This document shows positions 36,545 to 44,689 of a DNA stretch of 64,000 nucleotides, piece by piece. The stretch lies in NCBI RefSeq assembly GCF_003814875.1, contig NZ_RKQF01000001.1, positions 9,982,001-10,046,000 on the forward strand, written 5' to 3'. A program made the translations under genes and the position numbers. The notes beneath the pieces were generated by a model that saw only the letters and a program-made list of their open reading frames with translations, was not told the DNA's origin and did not search any database. Source of the stretch: Streptomyces sp. Ag109_O5-1. Its GTDB lineage: Bacteria; Actinomycetota; Actinomycetes; Streptomycetales; Streptomycetaceae. Numbering within the stretch: the stretch's first letter is position 1; every line of letters starts with the position of its first letter.

Positions 36545-36829
36545 TGCCATGACGACCTTCGTGCCGGGGCCGGTGGCGGCGAAGTTCCGGCCGATCGGGT
36601 CGGGAGCTGGGACGGCACTTGCTGTCGTGTGGCTGCCCGGCCCCGACAACCCGGCAGCCACTTCGGCCTCTTGGGCGGCGCGGGCCTTCTTCGGCCAGTC
36701 CCGCAGGGACTCCGAAGTGATCCCGAGCTCCCGGGCGGCTTCGGTCGCCGTTCGGCCCGACGACCGCACGAGCTCGATCGCGTCCCGCTTGTGCTCCTCC
36801 GAGCACAGCTTCGTGGACTTGCCTCCCAC
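36545..36829 (-). pseudogene. Remnant of an IS3-family transposase
   Basis: From the GTG at 36829 the frame gives a start of OrfA type: KRDAIELVRSSGRTATEAARELG and SLRDWPKK, the helix-turn-helix of IS3-family transposases. About 30 residues later RNFAATGPGTK resembles the RxFxAxxPxxxW entry to OrfB, without the catalytic DDE core. Most of OrfA's tail and all of OrfB's core are missing, and no terminal inverted repeats were found. It is a decayed fragment. Confidence 0.6.
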
Positions 36830-36952
36830 CTGAAACTGTTTCCTCTGGAACCTGAGATGGGCTGGTCGGTGATGCGGCCATGAAAATGGTTGTCGGACCT
36901 GTGCGGATCGTGAACCGTCGTCACCCACCCGCGGTCTCACCTCTTGCCCGAC

Positions 36953-36992
36953 CTATCGAAAAACGATAGATTTCCATCGCAACTCGATGGAA
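36953..36992. promoter_or_regulatory. Two tandem palindromes, probable operator of the DUF2975/XRE pair
   Basis: CTATCG-AAAAA-CGATAG (36953-36969) is followed three bases later by TTCCATCG-CAACT-CGATGGAA (36972-36992). Both have perfect arms, five-base centres, and share the CGAT core. They end nine bases before the DUF2975 start codon. The downstream XRE protein is the natural candidate to bind them and autorepress. Confidence 0.65.
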
Positions 36993-37001
36993 GGGTGAGC
37001 C

Positions 37002-37487
37002 ATGGGAAAGCTGGCGGTGGGTGCGCTGCGTGTCGTGCTCGGGGTGGTGTTCCTCGGCACCGTGTTCGTGCAGGCGGGGATGGTGTGGGCGTTGGCCGTC
37101 AAGCCGGACGACGGGTCGCTCCCGCTGACCCCGCTGCGCGTGATCACGATCCTGGGCATGGCGGCGGTCCAGGTCGCCCTGGTCTGCGTATGGCGGCTGG
37201 TGACGATGGTGCGACGCGGAACCGTGTTCTCCCACGCCGCCTTCCGGTACGTGAACGGCGTGATCGGCGCGATCGTGGCGGCCGCCCTCGTGTGGTTCGC
37301 GGTCACGGCCATCAACGCGCCGGGCCAGCGGGACGACCCGGGCGTCAGCGTCATCATGGCCGGCATCGGCCTGGCCATCCTGGGGGTCGCGCTCATCGTG
37401 CTCGTGCTGCGGATGCTGCTCGTCCAGGCCGTCGCGCGCGACGTCGAAGCGGCGGAGATGCGGGCCGAGTTGGACGAGGTGATCTGA
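37002..37487 (+). CDS. DUF2975 membrane protein
   Basis: A 161-residue protein with four hydrophobic helices (about 5-30, 45-65, 85-105, 115-140) and short loops. This is the DUF2975 layout. Members are almost always followed by a small XRE regulator of the YozG type, as here, and together they probably form a membrane-linked regulatory pair. The stop codon overlaps the regulator's start by one base (TGATG). Confidence 0.87.
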   Translation: MGKLAVGALRVVLGVVFLGTVFVQAGMVWALAVKPDDGSLPLTPLRVITILGMAAVQVALVCVWRLVTMVRRGTVFSHAAFRYVNGVIGAIVAAALVWFAVTAINAPGQRDDPGVSVIMAGIGLAILGVALIVLVLRMLLVQAVARDVEAAEMRAELDEVI

Positions 37488-37717
37488 TGCCGATCGCCGT
37501 CGACATCGACGTGATGCTGGCCAGGCGGAAGATGTCCGTGGGCGAACTCGCGGACCGCGTGGGGATCACACCCGCCAACCTGGCGGTACTCAAGAACGGC
37601 CGCGCCAAGGCGGTGCGCTTCGCGACGCTCGCCGCCCTGTGCGAGGTGCTCGAGTGCCAGCCGGGCGACCTGCTGCGCTGGGAGGCGGGGGAGGCGGGGG
37701 AGGCCGTGGCCGGATGA
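37487..37717 (+). CDS. Small XRE-family (YozG-like) transcriptional regulator
   Basis: A 76-residue protein that is almost entirely a helix-turn-helix: MSVGELADRVGITPANLAVLKNGRAKAVRFATLAALCEVLECQPGDLL. It lacks any extra sensor domain, so signalling must come from the coupled DUF2975 membrane protein. The C-terminus is a short Glu/Ala/Gly tail. Likely target: the tandem palindromes at 36953-36992. Confidence 0.9.
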   Translation: MPIAVDIDVMLARRKMSVGELADRVGITPANLAVLKNGRAKAVRFATLAALCEVLECQPGDLLRWEAGEAGEAVAG

Positions 37718-37831
37718 CATACCCCGGGCGGGCATGAGAACGCATGCCGAGTCCGGTCCCGGGGGTGGCCCGCCGTGTCGCCCGGCCGAGTTCCACCACG
37801 ACCGCCTGGACCGGCGGGGCGACCGGAGCAG

Positions 37832-37867
37832 GACGGCCCGCCGGAACCTGGGTTCGGGCGGGCCGTC
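37832..37867. terminator. Bidirectional hairpin terminator
   Basis: GACGGCCCGCC (37832-37842) pairs with GGCGGGCCGTC (37857-37867); inside, GAAC pairs with GTTC after one G-G mismatch, leaving a four-base loop. It lies between the convergent XRE and LamG genes, 21 bases past the LamG stop. Confidence 0.75.
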
Positions 37868-37888
37868 GGGGAGGTCAGGGATCAGGGA

Positions 37889-40039
37889 TCAGCAGAGACA
37901 AGGATCCGTACTCCGGCCCAGGGTGAGGATGTCCCGGTCCCTCAGTGCACCGGAGTAGGCCTGTACCTCGTCCACGTCGCCGTGCAGGTACTCGCCCCAG
38001 CCGTCGCCGACCTTGGCCCGGCCGATCTGGAGGGCGCCGGTGCTGTGCCAGCCGTCGGGGAGGGTCGCGGTCGCCTGGGTGTTGGTGTAGCCGTCGAGGT
38101 ACAGCTTGATCGTGTCGGTGGCGTCGTCGTAGACCACGGCGAGGCGATGGCCCTGGCCCTCGCCCCCGTCCGCGCCCTCGATCTGGGACACCACCCTCTC
38201 GGGGGCTCCGGCCTCGTCCTTCTCCGGCATCACCAGTTGCCAGGTGTGCGTGGACGGCTCGTAGCGCACCTCGAAGGCGTCGGTGTGTTCACCGGCCTGC
38301 GAGAGCACGGTCATCGGGTGGGCGGGCCCGGAGTCCGCGAGGCGTACGACCACGCCGAGAGTGAAACTGTCCCCGGTGTCCACGACGGGCCCGTCGGCAG
38401 CGGCGTACCCGTTCTCGCCGTCCAGACGCAGATGGCCCTCGCCGACGAGCGGCGGCGGTACATAGGTGCAGTCGGGGTCGATGTCCGGGATACAGGAATC
38501 GTCGGAGCCCCGGTAGATCGAAGCCCCCGTGCCGAGCCGCAGTGGCGCGCCGCCCGACTGCTCGGGGCTCACGCCGTCCGTCGCGTTCTCCAGCGACCAG
38601 TGGCCGAGCAGCTTCGGCTTGCGGTAGGCCAGTTCGGCCACCTCGTTCGGCACCACGACCCGGTCGTGCACCTGTACGTCACCGATGTCCCCGTGCCACC
38701 GGTCCCGATAGCCGGCAGCCCCGCGGGCGCGCCCGATCTGGAAGGCGCCCGCCGCCTCGGCGGGAGTCGCGTCGGCCGCGGTCCCGGCCTCGTGGCCGTT
38801 GACGTACAGCCGCGCCTTTCCGGTCTCCGCGTCGTAGAGCCCCAGCAGATGGGTCCACTCGCCGGTCTCGGGGGCGCCGCCGGACACCTGCGCGCCGCCG
38901 ATCGCGAACGACCAGGCGGGCCCGGAGTCCTGACGGCACAGCCCCAGGCTGAAGCCGGGTGCCCCGTCGGCGTCCTGGCTGACGACGGTCATGGTGCGGT
39001 CGGTCTCGGCGGGCCGTACCCAGGCGCTCACCGCGAAGGTCTTGCGGATGTCGGTCGCCGGGGCGGCCGGGGTGAGAAAGCCGTGGCCGCTGCCGTCGAG
39101 GCTGACCGTGGCGGTGGTCGTGGTGCCCGCGGGTGCCGGGCCGCCGAAGGTCACGCCGGTCCCGGCACGGGCGGCGGTGCCGGTCTCGGCGGCTGCGGAG
39201 CGGGAATCCGCCGGGTCGTCCAGCCTCCAGCGGGCGACGGGAGCACGGCCGTCCTTCACGTTGAAGTCGTAACGCGACTCTCCGCTGCTGCGGCCCGACC
39301 GGTCGATCGCGTGGACCGTCAGCGACTTGGGTCCCGAAGTCAGGGGCAGGTACGGGATGGTCACGGCCGCGCCCGGCCGCTCCGCGGAGACGGTTCCGTA
39401 GGGGCCGCCCAGGAAACCGTACGTGTACGACACCACGTCGTCGGAGGGCGAGTCCACGGTGAAATGGCCGTAGACACCCACTCCGTCCACCCAGAACACG
39501 TCCTCGGGCTCGGGGTAGTCGGGCGAGGTGATCGTGGCCTTCTCCGGACTCACGTCGTCGTACACGAACGAGCAGACCGAGCCGTCGCCCTCGTCGCTCC
39601 ACGGGGAGGTCGACTTGCCGTCGTTCGCGCGGACATGCCAGGAGATAACGGTGTTCGCCGGGATGTCGTTCGGCATCGTCCAGTACTGGCTCTGCCCCGA
39701 CGTCAGGGTGATGGTGGTGTAGGTGCGCCGCTGTTCCACGCCTGCCGTGTCCGTCCACCAGGCTTCGAACTCGCCGCTGACCGGGCTGGCCTCGGAGGGC
39801 TGGTTGTCCTCCTCGGGGTCGTACAGCACTGCGCTGAGCCTGGGCGGCGCCGAGACGTACGGCGTGTTCTCGCCGGTCGAGCAGGCCTTGCCTCCCGATT
39901 GGAGGTCTTGGACGAGTGGCTGCTTCGGCGGCAGGTTGTCCACTGCGTGTGCCGTCCCGGCAGCCGTGGCCAACAGCGCCGCCGCACAGCTCCCCACCAC
40001 CGTCCGTCTGCGTCTGCCCGTCCCGCTGAACCTGGTCAA
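37889..40039 (-). CDS. Secreted protein with two LamG-like jellyroll domains
   Basis: A 716-residue exported protein. The start is the TTG at 40039, preceded by GGGGAGGGG; no ATG or GTG gives such a site, and the in-frame extension to 40201 runs into the TetR gene. Signal peptide residues 1-32 (cleavage AHA-VDNLPP). Residues 40-260 contain beta-sandwich repeats with SGPKSLTVHAIDRSGRSS, and about 270-450 and 470-710 are two LamG/concanavalin-like folds, each with a RWRLDD/HWSLEN strand, a DTGDSFT or RKTFAVSAWVR strand and an LYVNGHE / LYLDGY strand. It probably binds carbohydrate or cell-surface material. No catalytic motif is seen. Confidence 0.85.
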   Translation of the reverse strand: MTRFSGTGRRRRTVVGSCAAALLATAAGTAHAVDNLPPKQPLVQDLQSGGKACSTGENTPYVSAPPRLSAVLYDPEEDNQPSEASPVSGEFEAWWTDTAGVEQRRTYTTITLTSGQSQYWTMPNDIPANTVISWHVRANDGKSTSPWSDEGDGSVCSFVYDDVSPEKATITSPDYPEPEDVFWVDGVGVYGHFTVDSPSDDVVSYTYGFLGGPYGTVSAERPGAAVTIPYLPLTSGPKSLTVHAIDRSGRSSGESRYDFNVKDGRAPVARWRLDDPADSRSAAAETGTAARAGTGVTFGGPAPAGTTTTATVSLDGSGHGFLTPAAPATDIRKTFAVSAWVRPAETDRTMTVVSQDADGAPGFSLGLCRQDSGPAWSFAIGGAQVSGGAPETGEWTHLLGLYDAETGKARLYVNGHEAGTAADATPAEAAGAFQIGRARGAAGYRDRWHGDIGDVQVHDRVVVPNEVAELAYRKPKLLGHWSLENATDGVSPEQSGGAPLRLGTGASIYRGSDDSCIPDIDPDCTYVPPPLVGEGHLRLDGENGYAAADGPVVDTGDSFTLGVVVRLADSGPAHPMTVLSQAGEHTDAFEVRYEPSTHTWQLVMPEKDEAGAPERVVSQIEGADGGEGQGHRLAVVYDDATDTIKLYLDGYTNTQATATLPDGWHSTGALQIGRAKVGDGWGEYLHGDVDEVQAYSGALRDRDILTLGRSTDPCLC

Positions 40040-40140
40040 GTGCCCCTCCCCTGTTCGCTCTTGAGACTCGTGGATCACACGAGCGCACGAAGCTAACAGA
40101 GATGACCGACAACGGCGGAAGGGTTTTCGCGGCCGACCTG

Positions 40141-40836
40141 TCACTCGCGTGGGCCGACGCGGTCGGCGGTGAGGCGGGCCTCGAAGCCGTCCAGAACGCA
40201 CTGCAGGCCGAACTCGAAGGTGTTGTCGGGCGCCGCGGCGTACTCCTTGGCAGCCGCGGTGTCGAGGCGTTCACGCAGGCGAGGGAAGTGCATGGCGGTC
40301 TCGGTGGCGCGTGTCATGGCGTCGGCCATCAGTTGTTCGGCGTCAGTGCCGTTCTGGCCGAGCCGGCGGTTCAGTGACACCTCCGCGGCCGGGCCGAGCG
40401 CGCTGCCGAGCACGAAGGTGAACACGGTGCCGGCCGCCCGGTCCGCGTCCGCGGCCTCGAAGCCCGCCTTCTCGTAGATGGCGAGGCCGAGGTCGCTGTG
40501 CCGGGCCTGGCCGGGCCCGTGCAGGAGGTGGCTGCCGAATGCCTGGACGAGCCAGGGATGGCGCGTGAGCATCGCGTGCATGCCGGAGGCGTGGGCGGTG
40601 GCGGCCGTGCGCCAGTCCGCGGCATCGAGATCGGGCACCTCGACCTCGTGCCAGATCGAGTCGGAGGCGAGCCGGACGAGGTCGTCCTTGGTCTTGATGT
40701 GCCAGTAGACCGCTGTGGCGGCCGAGCCGAGCCGTTTCGCCAGGCTTCGCATGTTGAGGCCGTCCAGTCCCTCGTCGTCGAGCAACTCGACGGCTGCACG
40801 GACGATCCGGTCTGCGGTCAGTGTGTCTCGCGGCAT
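40141..40836 (-). CDS. TetR-family transcriptional regulator
   Basis: A 231-residue regulator. The N-terminal helix-turn-helix (MRSLAKRLGSAATAVYWHIKTKDDLV) is typical of TetR proteins, and the C-terminal part resembles the TetR_C ligand-binding domain of TetR/drug-responsive members. It is divergent from the serine hydrolase gene, and three copies of a palindrome-like motif lie in the 104-base gap, so it probably represses both genes. Confidence 0.92.
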   Translation of the reverse strand: MPRDTLTADRIVRAAVELLDDEGLDGLNMRSLAKRLGSAATAVYWHIKTKDDLVRLASDSIWHEVEVPDLDAADWRTAATAHASGMHAMLTRHPWLVQAFGSHLLHGPGQARHSDLGLAIYEKAGFEAADADRAAGTVFTFVLGSALGPAAEVSLNRRLGQNGTDAEQLMADAMTRATETAMHFPRLRERLDTAAAKEYAAAPDNTFEFGLQCVLDGFEARLTADRVGPRE

Positions 40837-40847
40837 GCCACGACCCT

Positions 40848-40924
40848 ACTTGAACTTAGTGCATGTCGAGTCTTGCACTTAGTTCGAGTGACGGCCTACG
40901 CTGCTTCTCGTACTTAGTTCAAGT
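40848..40924. promoter_or_regulatory. Three copies of a 13-bp operator-like motif
   Basis: ACTTGAACTTAGT (40848-40860), ACTTAGTTCGAGT (40877-40889) and ACTTAGTTCAAGT (40912-40924). The third has ACTT...AAGT symmetry, and the first is the near-reverse complement of the other two. They fill the gap between the divergent TetR and serine hydrolase genes. Binding by the adjacent TetR protein is the obvious inference. Confidence 0.72.
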
Positions 40925-40940
40925 CTCTGGAGGGGGAGCA

Positions 40941-42317
40941 ATGCCGCAGGACAAGCTGTCGGAGTTCGTCAAGGCGCAGGCCACCGAGCTCGGTGTTCCC
41001 GGTGCCGCTGTCGGAGTGCTCGTGGACGGCCAGGAGATCTACGCCTCACACGGCGTGACGAGCCTCGCCAACCCGTCGCCGGTCGATCGGAAGACGCTGT
41101 TCCATCTGGCGTCGGTGTCCAAGACCTTCACCGCGACCGCGCTGATGCGCCTGGTCGCCGAGGGGAAGGTGGACCTGGACGCGCCGGTGCGGCGCTACGT
41201 GCCCGAGCTGGAGCTCGCCGACGAGCAGGCCGCGGCGCAGATCACCGTCCTGAACCTGCTCAACCACACCGCGGGCCTGGACTGGAACCTGATCGACGAC
41301 GGCGAGGGCGACCGCTCCCTGGCCGGGCTCGTGGCGAAGCTGCCCCAGCTGCCGCTGATCGCACCGCCCGGCGCCCGTGCCTCGTACAGCCAGGCCGGAT
41401 ACAACCTGGCCGGGCGGATCGTCGAGAAGGTCACGGGCCTGCCCTTCGAGCAGGCCATGGTCTCGCTCGTCCTGGAGCCGGTGGGCCTCACGGACACCGT
41501 GTACGGCCTGGCGGAGGTGATGGTCCGCAAGTTCGCCGTGGGCCACAACCGCGGCGACGACGGTGAACTGCGCCCCGCCCGGCCCTGGGGAGCGTTCAGG
41601 GAGGGCGCGCGCGGCGACAACCCCGGTGGCGGCCTCGCCTCCTCGGTGAGCGACCTGCTGCGCTGGGCACGGTTCCAGCTCGGCGACGGTGACGGCGTGT
41701 TGCCCGCGGCGGAGCTGCACCGCATGCGGGAGCGGACGATCGAGCTGCGCGCCAGCACGCTCGGCGACGGCTTCGGCATCTGCTGGTTCCTGCACGACCT
41801 GGACGGCCTCCAGGGGTTCGGGCACGGCGGCTCGGGCAACGGTCAGTTCGCCGAGCTGCTCATCGTGCCCGAGCGCAACTTCGCGGTGGTCTCCCTGGCC
41901 AACGTCGGCCCGGACGGCTACCCCTTCAACCAGTCTGTCGTGCGGTGGGCACTCGAGCACTACCTCGGAATCGTCGAGAAGACGGTGGAGCCGCTCCCGT
42001 ACGACGAGGGACAGGCCCGGCAGGTCGCCGGCCGCTACGAGATCGACGCGATGAACCTCGACATCGCATCCGACGGCATCCGTCTCGCCCTGGCGGTCGG
42101 GATCAAGCCGGAGATCCGCGAGGCGGCGGACGAGGAAATGCCCCCGGACTACCCGGCCGCGGGCATCGGCTTCCTCCCCGGTGACGGCGACGAGTACATC
42201 GTCACCGAAGGCGGCCTCAAGGGGCAGCGCGGCTACTTCTCCCGTGACGCCGACGGCGCGGTCACCGGCGTCGACCTCGCCGGCCGCCTCTTCAAGCGGG
42301 TGGCGCAGGCATCCTGA
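40941..42317 (+). CDS. Serine hydrolase of the beta-lactamase/class C (DD-peptidase-like) family
   Basis: A 458-residue cytoplasmic or loosely associated hydrolase; no signal peptide is visible. The ATG at 40941 follows GGAGGGGGAG. Active-site motifs: SVSK (58-61) with the nucleophilic Ser and general-base Lys, YSQAGYN in place of the usual YxN, and the HGGSGNG third box. Family members include esterases, D-aminopeptidases and DD-peptidases. Residues 350-458 form an extra beta-rich C-terminal domain. It is probably induced when the divergent TetR protein is released. Confidence 0.88.
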   Translation: MPQDKLSEFVKAQATELGVPGAAVGVLVDGQEIYASHGVTSLANPSPVDRKTLFHLASVSKTFTATALMRLVAEGKVDLDAPVRRYVPELELADEQAAAQITVLNLLNHTAGLDWNLIDDGEGDRSLAGLVAKLPQLPLIAPPGARASYSQAGYNLAGRIVEKVTGLPFEQAMVSLVLEPVGLTDTVYGLAEVMVRKFAVGHNRGDDGELRPARPWGAFREGARGDNPGGGLASSVSDLLRWARFQLGDGDGVLPAAELHRMRERTIELRASTLGDGFGICWFLHDLDGLQGFGHGGSGNGQFAELLIVPERNFAVVSLANVGPDGYPFNQSVVRWALEHYLGIVEKTVEPLPYDEGQARQVAGRYEIDAMNLDIASDGIRLALAVGIKPEIREAADEEMPPDYPAAGIGFLPGDGDEYIVTEGGLKGQRGYFSRDADGAVTGVDLAGRLFKRVAQAS

Positions 42318-42391
42318 CCCGACGCGGGCTGGTGCGATCCCACACGGCCGGCCCGGCACCGTGAGGTGCTGCCTGGGTGAAGCCGCCCGTG

Positions 42392-43030
42392 TCAGCCCTC
42401 GAAGCCCTGGTCACGCAGGATCCTGTCGATGCGGGTGCGGTGGGCCTCCTCCCATGCGTCGAGGGTCTCGTCGGCCTCCTCGGCCAGCCGGGCCCGGGCG
42501 GCGGACAGGGTCTCCCGTGCGCGGGCGGACGGGACGACCACCACGCCCTCCTCGTCGGCGACGACGACGTCGCCGACGTTCACCGTGACTCCGGCGCAGC
42601 GCACTTCGGCGTTGAGCGGCGCGACGGCCTTCTTGCCTCCGGGAACGGGGATCACCCCCCGGGCGAACACCGGGAAGCGCAGGTCCCGGACCTCAGCGAG
42701 GTCGCGGATCAGACCGTCGGCGACAAAGGCCGCAACGCCGCGGCGTTGCGCCACGGCGCACACGTTGCCGCCGGCCAGCGCGTAGTCCAGGTCGCCCGAT
42801 TCGACGACGATGACGGCGCCCGGGGCGGCGCGGTGGATGGCTGCGTGCAGCATGAGGTTGTCGCCGGGAGGACACCTGACGGTGAACGCCGGTCCGGCCA
42901 CACGCGGCACCGGCGACCACAGCGGGCGGATGCCGATGTCCATGACCTGCTCGCGGCCCAGGACATCGGCGAGGGTGGTGGTCGGAACGTCCGCGAACGG
43001 GGAAGCGGCGGCTTCGGTGGCGTCTGCCAT
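42392..43030 (-). CDS. RraA-like protein / 4-hydroxy-4-methyl-2-oxoglutarate aldolase family
   Basis: A 212-residue protein with ATG at 43030 after AGGAG. The family motif is intact: GGNVCAVAQRRGVAAFVADGLIRD with the Gly-rich turn and the Asp/Arg pair that binds metal and pyruvate enolate. Other landmarks are TTTLADVLGREQVMDIGI and GDVVVADEEGVVVVP. RraA-fold proteins are either class II pyruvate aldolases/decarboxylases or RNase E inhibitors. The retained R-D pair favours the aldolase function. Confidence 0.85.
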   Translation of the reverse strand: MADATEAAASPFADVPTTTLADVLGREQVMDIGIRPLWSPVPRVAGPAFTVRCPPGDNLMLHAAIHRAAPGAVIVVESGDLDYALAGGNVCAVAQRRGVAAFVADGLIRDLAEVRDLRFPVFARGVIPVPGGKKAVAPLNAEVRCAGVTVNVGDVVVADEEGVVVVPSARARETLSAARARLAEEADETLDAWEEAHRTRIDRILRDQGFEG

Positions 43031-43194
43031 GACTCCTGTGTCCTCCAGCGTGGCTGTGCGGCCGCGCCTTTTCCGGGGTCGTAGCAGTGCTGCACCCAGG
43101 TGGCGCCGCCGTCCGGCGTCGACAGTACGGTGCCCCCGTCGCCCGCGATGCACCAGTGCCGGTCCGGGGCGGGAAGACGCGCGACGGCTCAGCC

Positions 43195-43962
43195 TCACGC
43201 CCCGGCCATACCGCCACCGGTGAGGCCTGGAGCCAGTGCCGGGACCCAGAAGACGGCGGCGGCCAGGGCGATCGAGGCGATTCCCACGGCACGGGCCACC
43301 AGACGGCCGCCCGGAGCCAGCTTCTCGGTGGTGATCACGGCGGCCACCACCGCCATGGCCCACAGGTTCATCGCACCGAACGCCGCCAGCACCACCATCA
43401 GCGACCAGCAGCAGCTCAGGCAGAAGGCCCCGTGGTGGGCTCCGGCACGCAGATCGCGCGAGGGCCCCGGGTACGAGGCGTAGCGCAGCATCAGCCCGAT
43501 CGGAGAGCGGCACTTCGCCAGGCAGCGGTCCTTGAGGGGCGTGAGTTGGAAGACGCCGTTGACCGCGAACACGGCCGCGGCCACTGCGGTCCCCGCCAGG
43601 GCGGAGAGGCCGGCCGCCCGGCCCAGGCCGGTGGCGAGCCAGTACGCGGGGATTCCGGCCGCGGCCCAGACAAGCAGGTAGGCGATCGTGAAGACGACCA
43701 TGCGCGCGGCCCGGTGCACGGTGATGGTGCGTGCGTACAGCGCGGCGACGGGCGCCGTGGCGGGCAGCATCATCGCGGCCATCATCAGCGTCCACACGGC
43801 CAGGAAAGCCGGCAGACCCACGCCCATGGTGCCCGGCATCGCCTGCATACCGCCCCAGTGCGTCACCACCCAGATCCAGGCCGCAGCCGCCGCGACCAGC
43901 AGGAGTCCGGCGGGCCCCGCCGTGCTGCGGACGGTGACCGGCCGACCGGTCACGCGGACCAC
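43195..43962 (-). CDS. DUF2182 integral membrane, predicted metal-binding protein
   Basis: A 255-residue protein with six or seven hydrophobic segments. Conserved DUF2182 features are WTLMMAAMMLPA near residue 57, QLTPLKDRCLAKCRSP (two Cys) near 140-155 and AFCLSCCWSLM (three Cys) near 180, a set thought to bind metal. The start overlaps the upstream DUF1326 gene by 13 bases, so the two are translationally coupled. Confidence 0.85.
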   Translation of the reverse strand: MVRVTGRPVTVRSTAGPAGLLLVAAAAAWIWVVTHWGGMQAMPGTMGVGLPAFLAVWTLMMAAMMLPATAPVAALYARTITVHRAARMVVFTIAYLLVWAAAGIPAYWLATGLGRAAGLSALAGTAVAAAVFAVNGVFQLTPLKDRCLAKCRSPIGLMLRYASYPGPSRDLRAGAHHGAFCLSCCWSLMVVLAAFGAMNLWAMAVVAAVITTEKLAPGGRLVARAVGIASIALAAAVFWVPALAPGLTGGGMAGA

Positions 43963-44564
43963 GCGAAGGGCGCCGAATGCCCGTTGCCGCCGGAGAAGTC
44001 CCAGGACCGGCCGTACACGCCGTCGCCGGCCGCCCGGGTGGAACGGGCGATGGTCAGCGTGCTGTTCACCGGATGGAACATGCCGGTCAGGCCCATGACC
44101 GGACCGTCCTCGCCGAACTGCGGGGCGACCTGGTCCTCGATCTCGATGTCGATGGCGTCGCCCACCCGTGCGGCGTGACGACGGCCGTCGTCACGGTAGT
44201 CGATGGGCACGCGCTCCACGCCGAGGACCTCTCCGATGAGCGGAGTGAGCGCCGCCATCGGCCCGCCGGCCTGGCCGGAGAAGACCCTGCCCAGCGCCTC
44301 CGCCTGGCCGTCGTCGGCCGAAGCGTCGAGGTACAGCGCCACCTGCCAGCCGCCCTCGGCCATCACCCGGGGCGCGTCGATGAAGACGGCGACGCTGCGG
44401 TCGGAGACGTCCACGCCGTCCACGCTCCCGCGGTCCACGTGGAACGCGAAAGTCACCTGGCAGCGCTCCTGGTCGGCCGGGGCGGTGAGGCCCGAGGTGG
44501 TGCAGGGGCACACCACGTCGCAGTTGCAGCTCTCCAGATACGTGCCGCTCAGATTCCAGGGCAT
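43950..44564 (-). CDS. DUF1326 protein with N-terminal cysteine motif
   Basis: A 204-residue soluble protein, ATG at 44564 after GGAGG. The N-terminus has the family hallmark SGTYLESCNCDVVCPC with four Cys (CxC and CxC), probably a metal site. The rest is a beta-rich fold with GGWQVALYLD and a C-terminal segment HPVNSTLTIAR. DUF1326 genes occur next to DUF2182 genes in many bacteria, as here, suggesting a shared metal-handling job that has not been defined. Confidence 0.87.
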   Translation of the reverse strand: MPWNLSGTYLESCNCDVVCPCTTSGLTAPADQERCQVTFAFHVDRGSVDGVDVSDRSVAVFIDAPRVMAEGGWQVALYLDASADDGQAEALGRVFSGQAGGPMAALTPLIGEVLGVERVPIDYRDDGRRHAARVGDAIDIEIEDQVAPQFGEDGPVMGLTGMFHPVNSTLTIARSTRAAGDGVYGRSWDFSGGNGHSAPFAWSA

Positions 44565-44689
44565 GGCTCTTCGCCTCCCTCTTCTCCGCCCCCTCGGCAA
44601 AGGGAATGCATCGGGAGGCTCCGTCCCGTCCCGGTGCCGCTCCTCTCCAGGCTATTCCCGACGACCGCCGTGGCGCAGATCCGCCGCCG

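Noticed and set aside
40040..40201. Upstream start for the LamG protein
   Set aside because: The extension runs into the TetR gene, has no ribosome site and would bury the signal peptide; the TTG at 40039 follows GGGGAGGGG.
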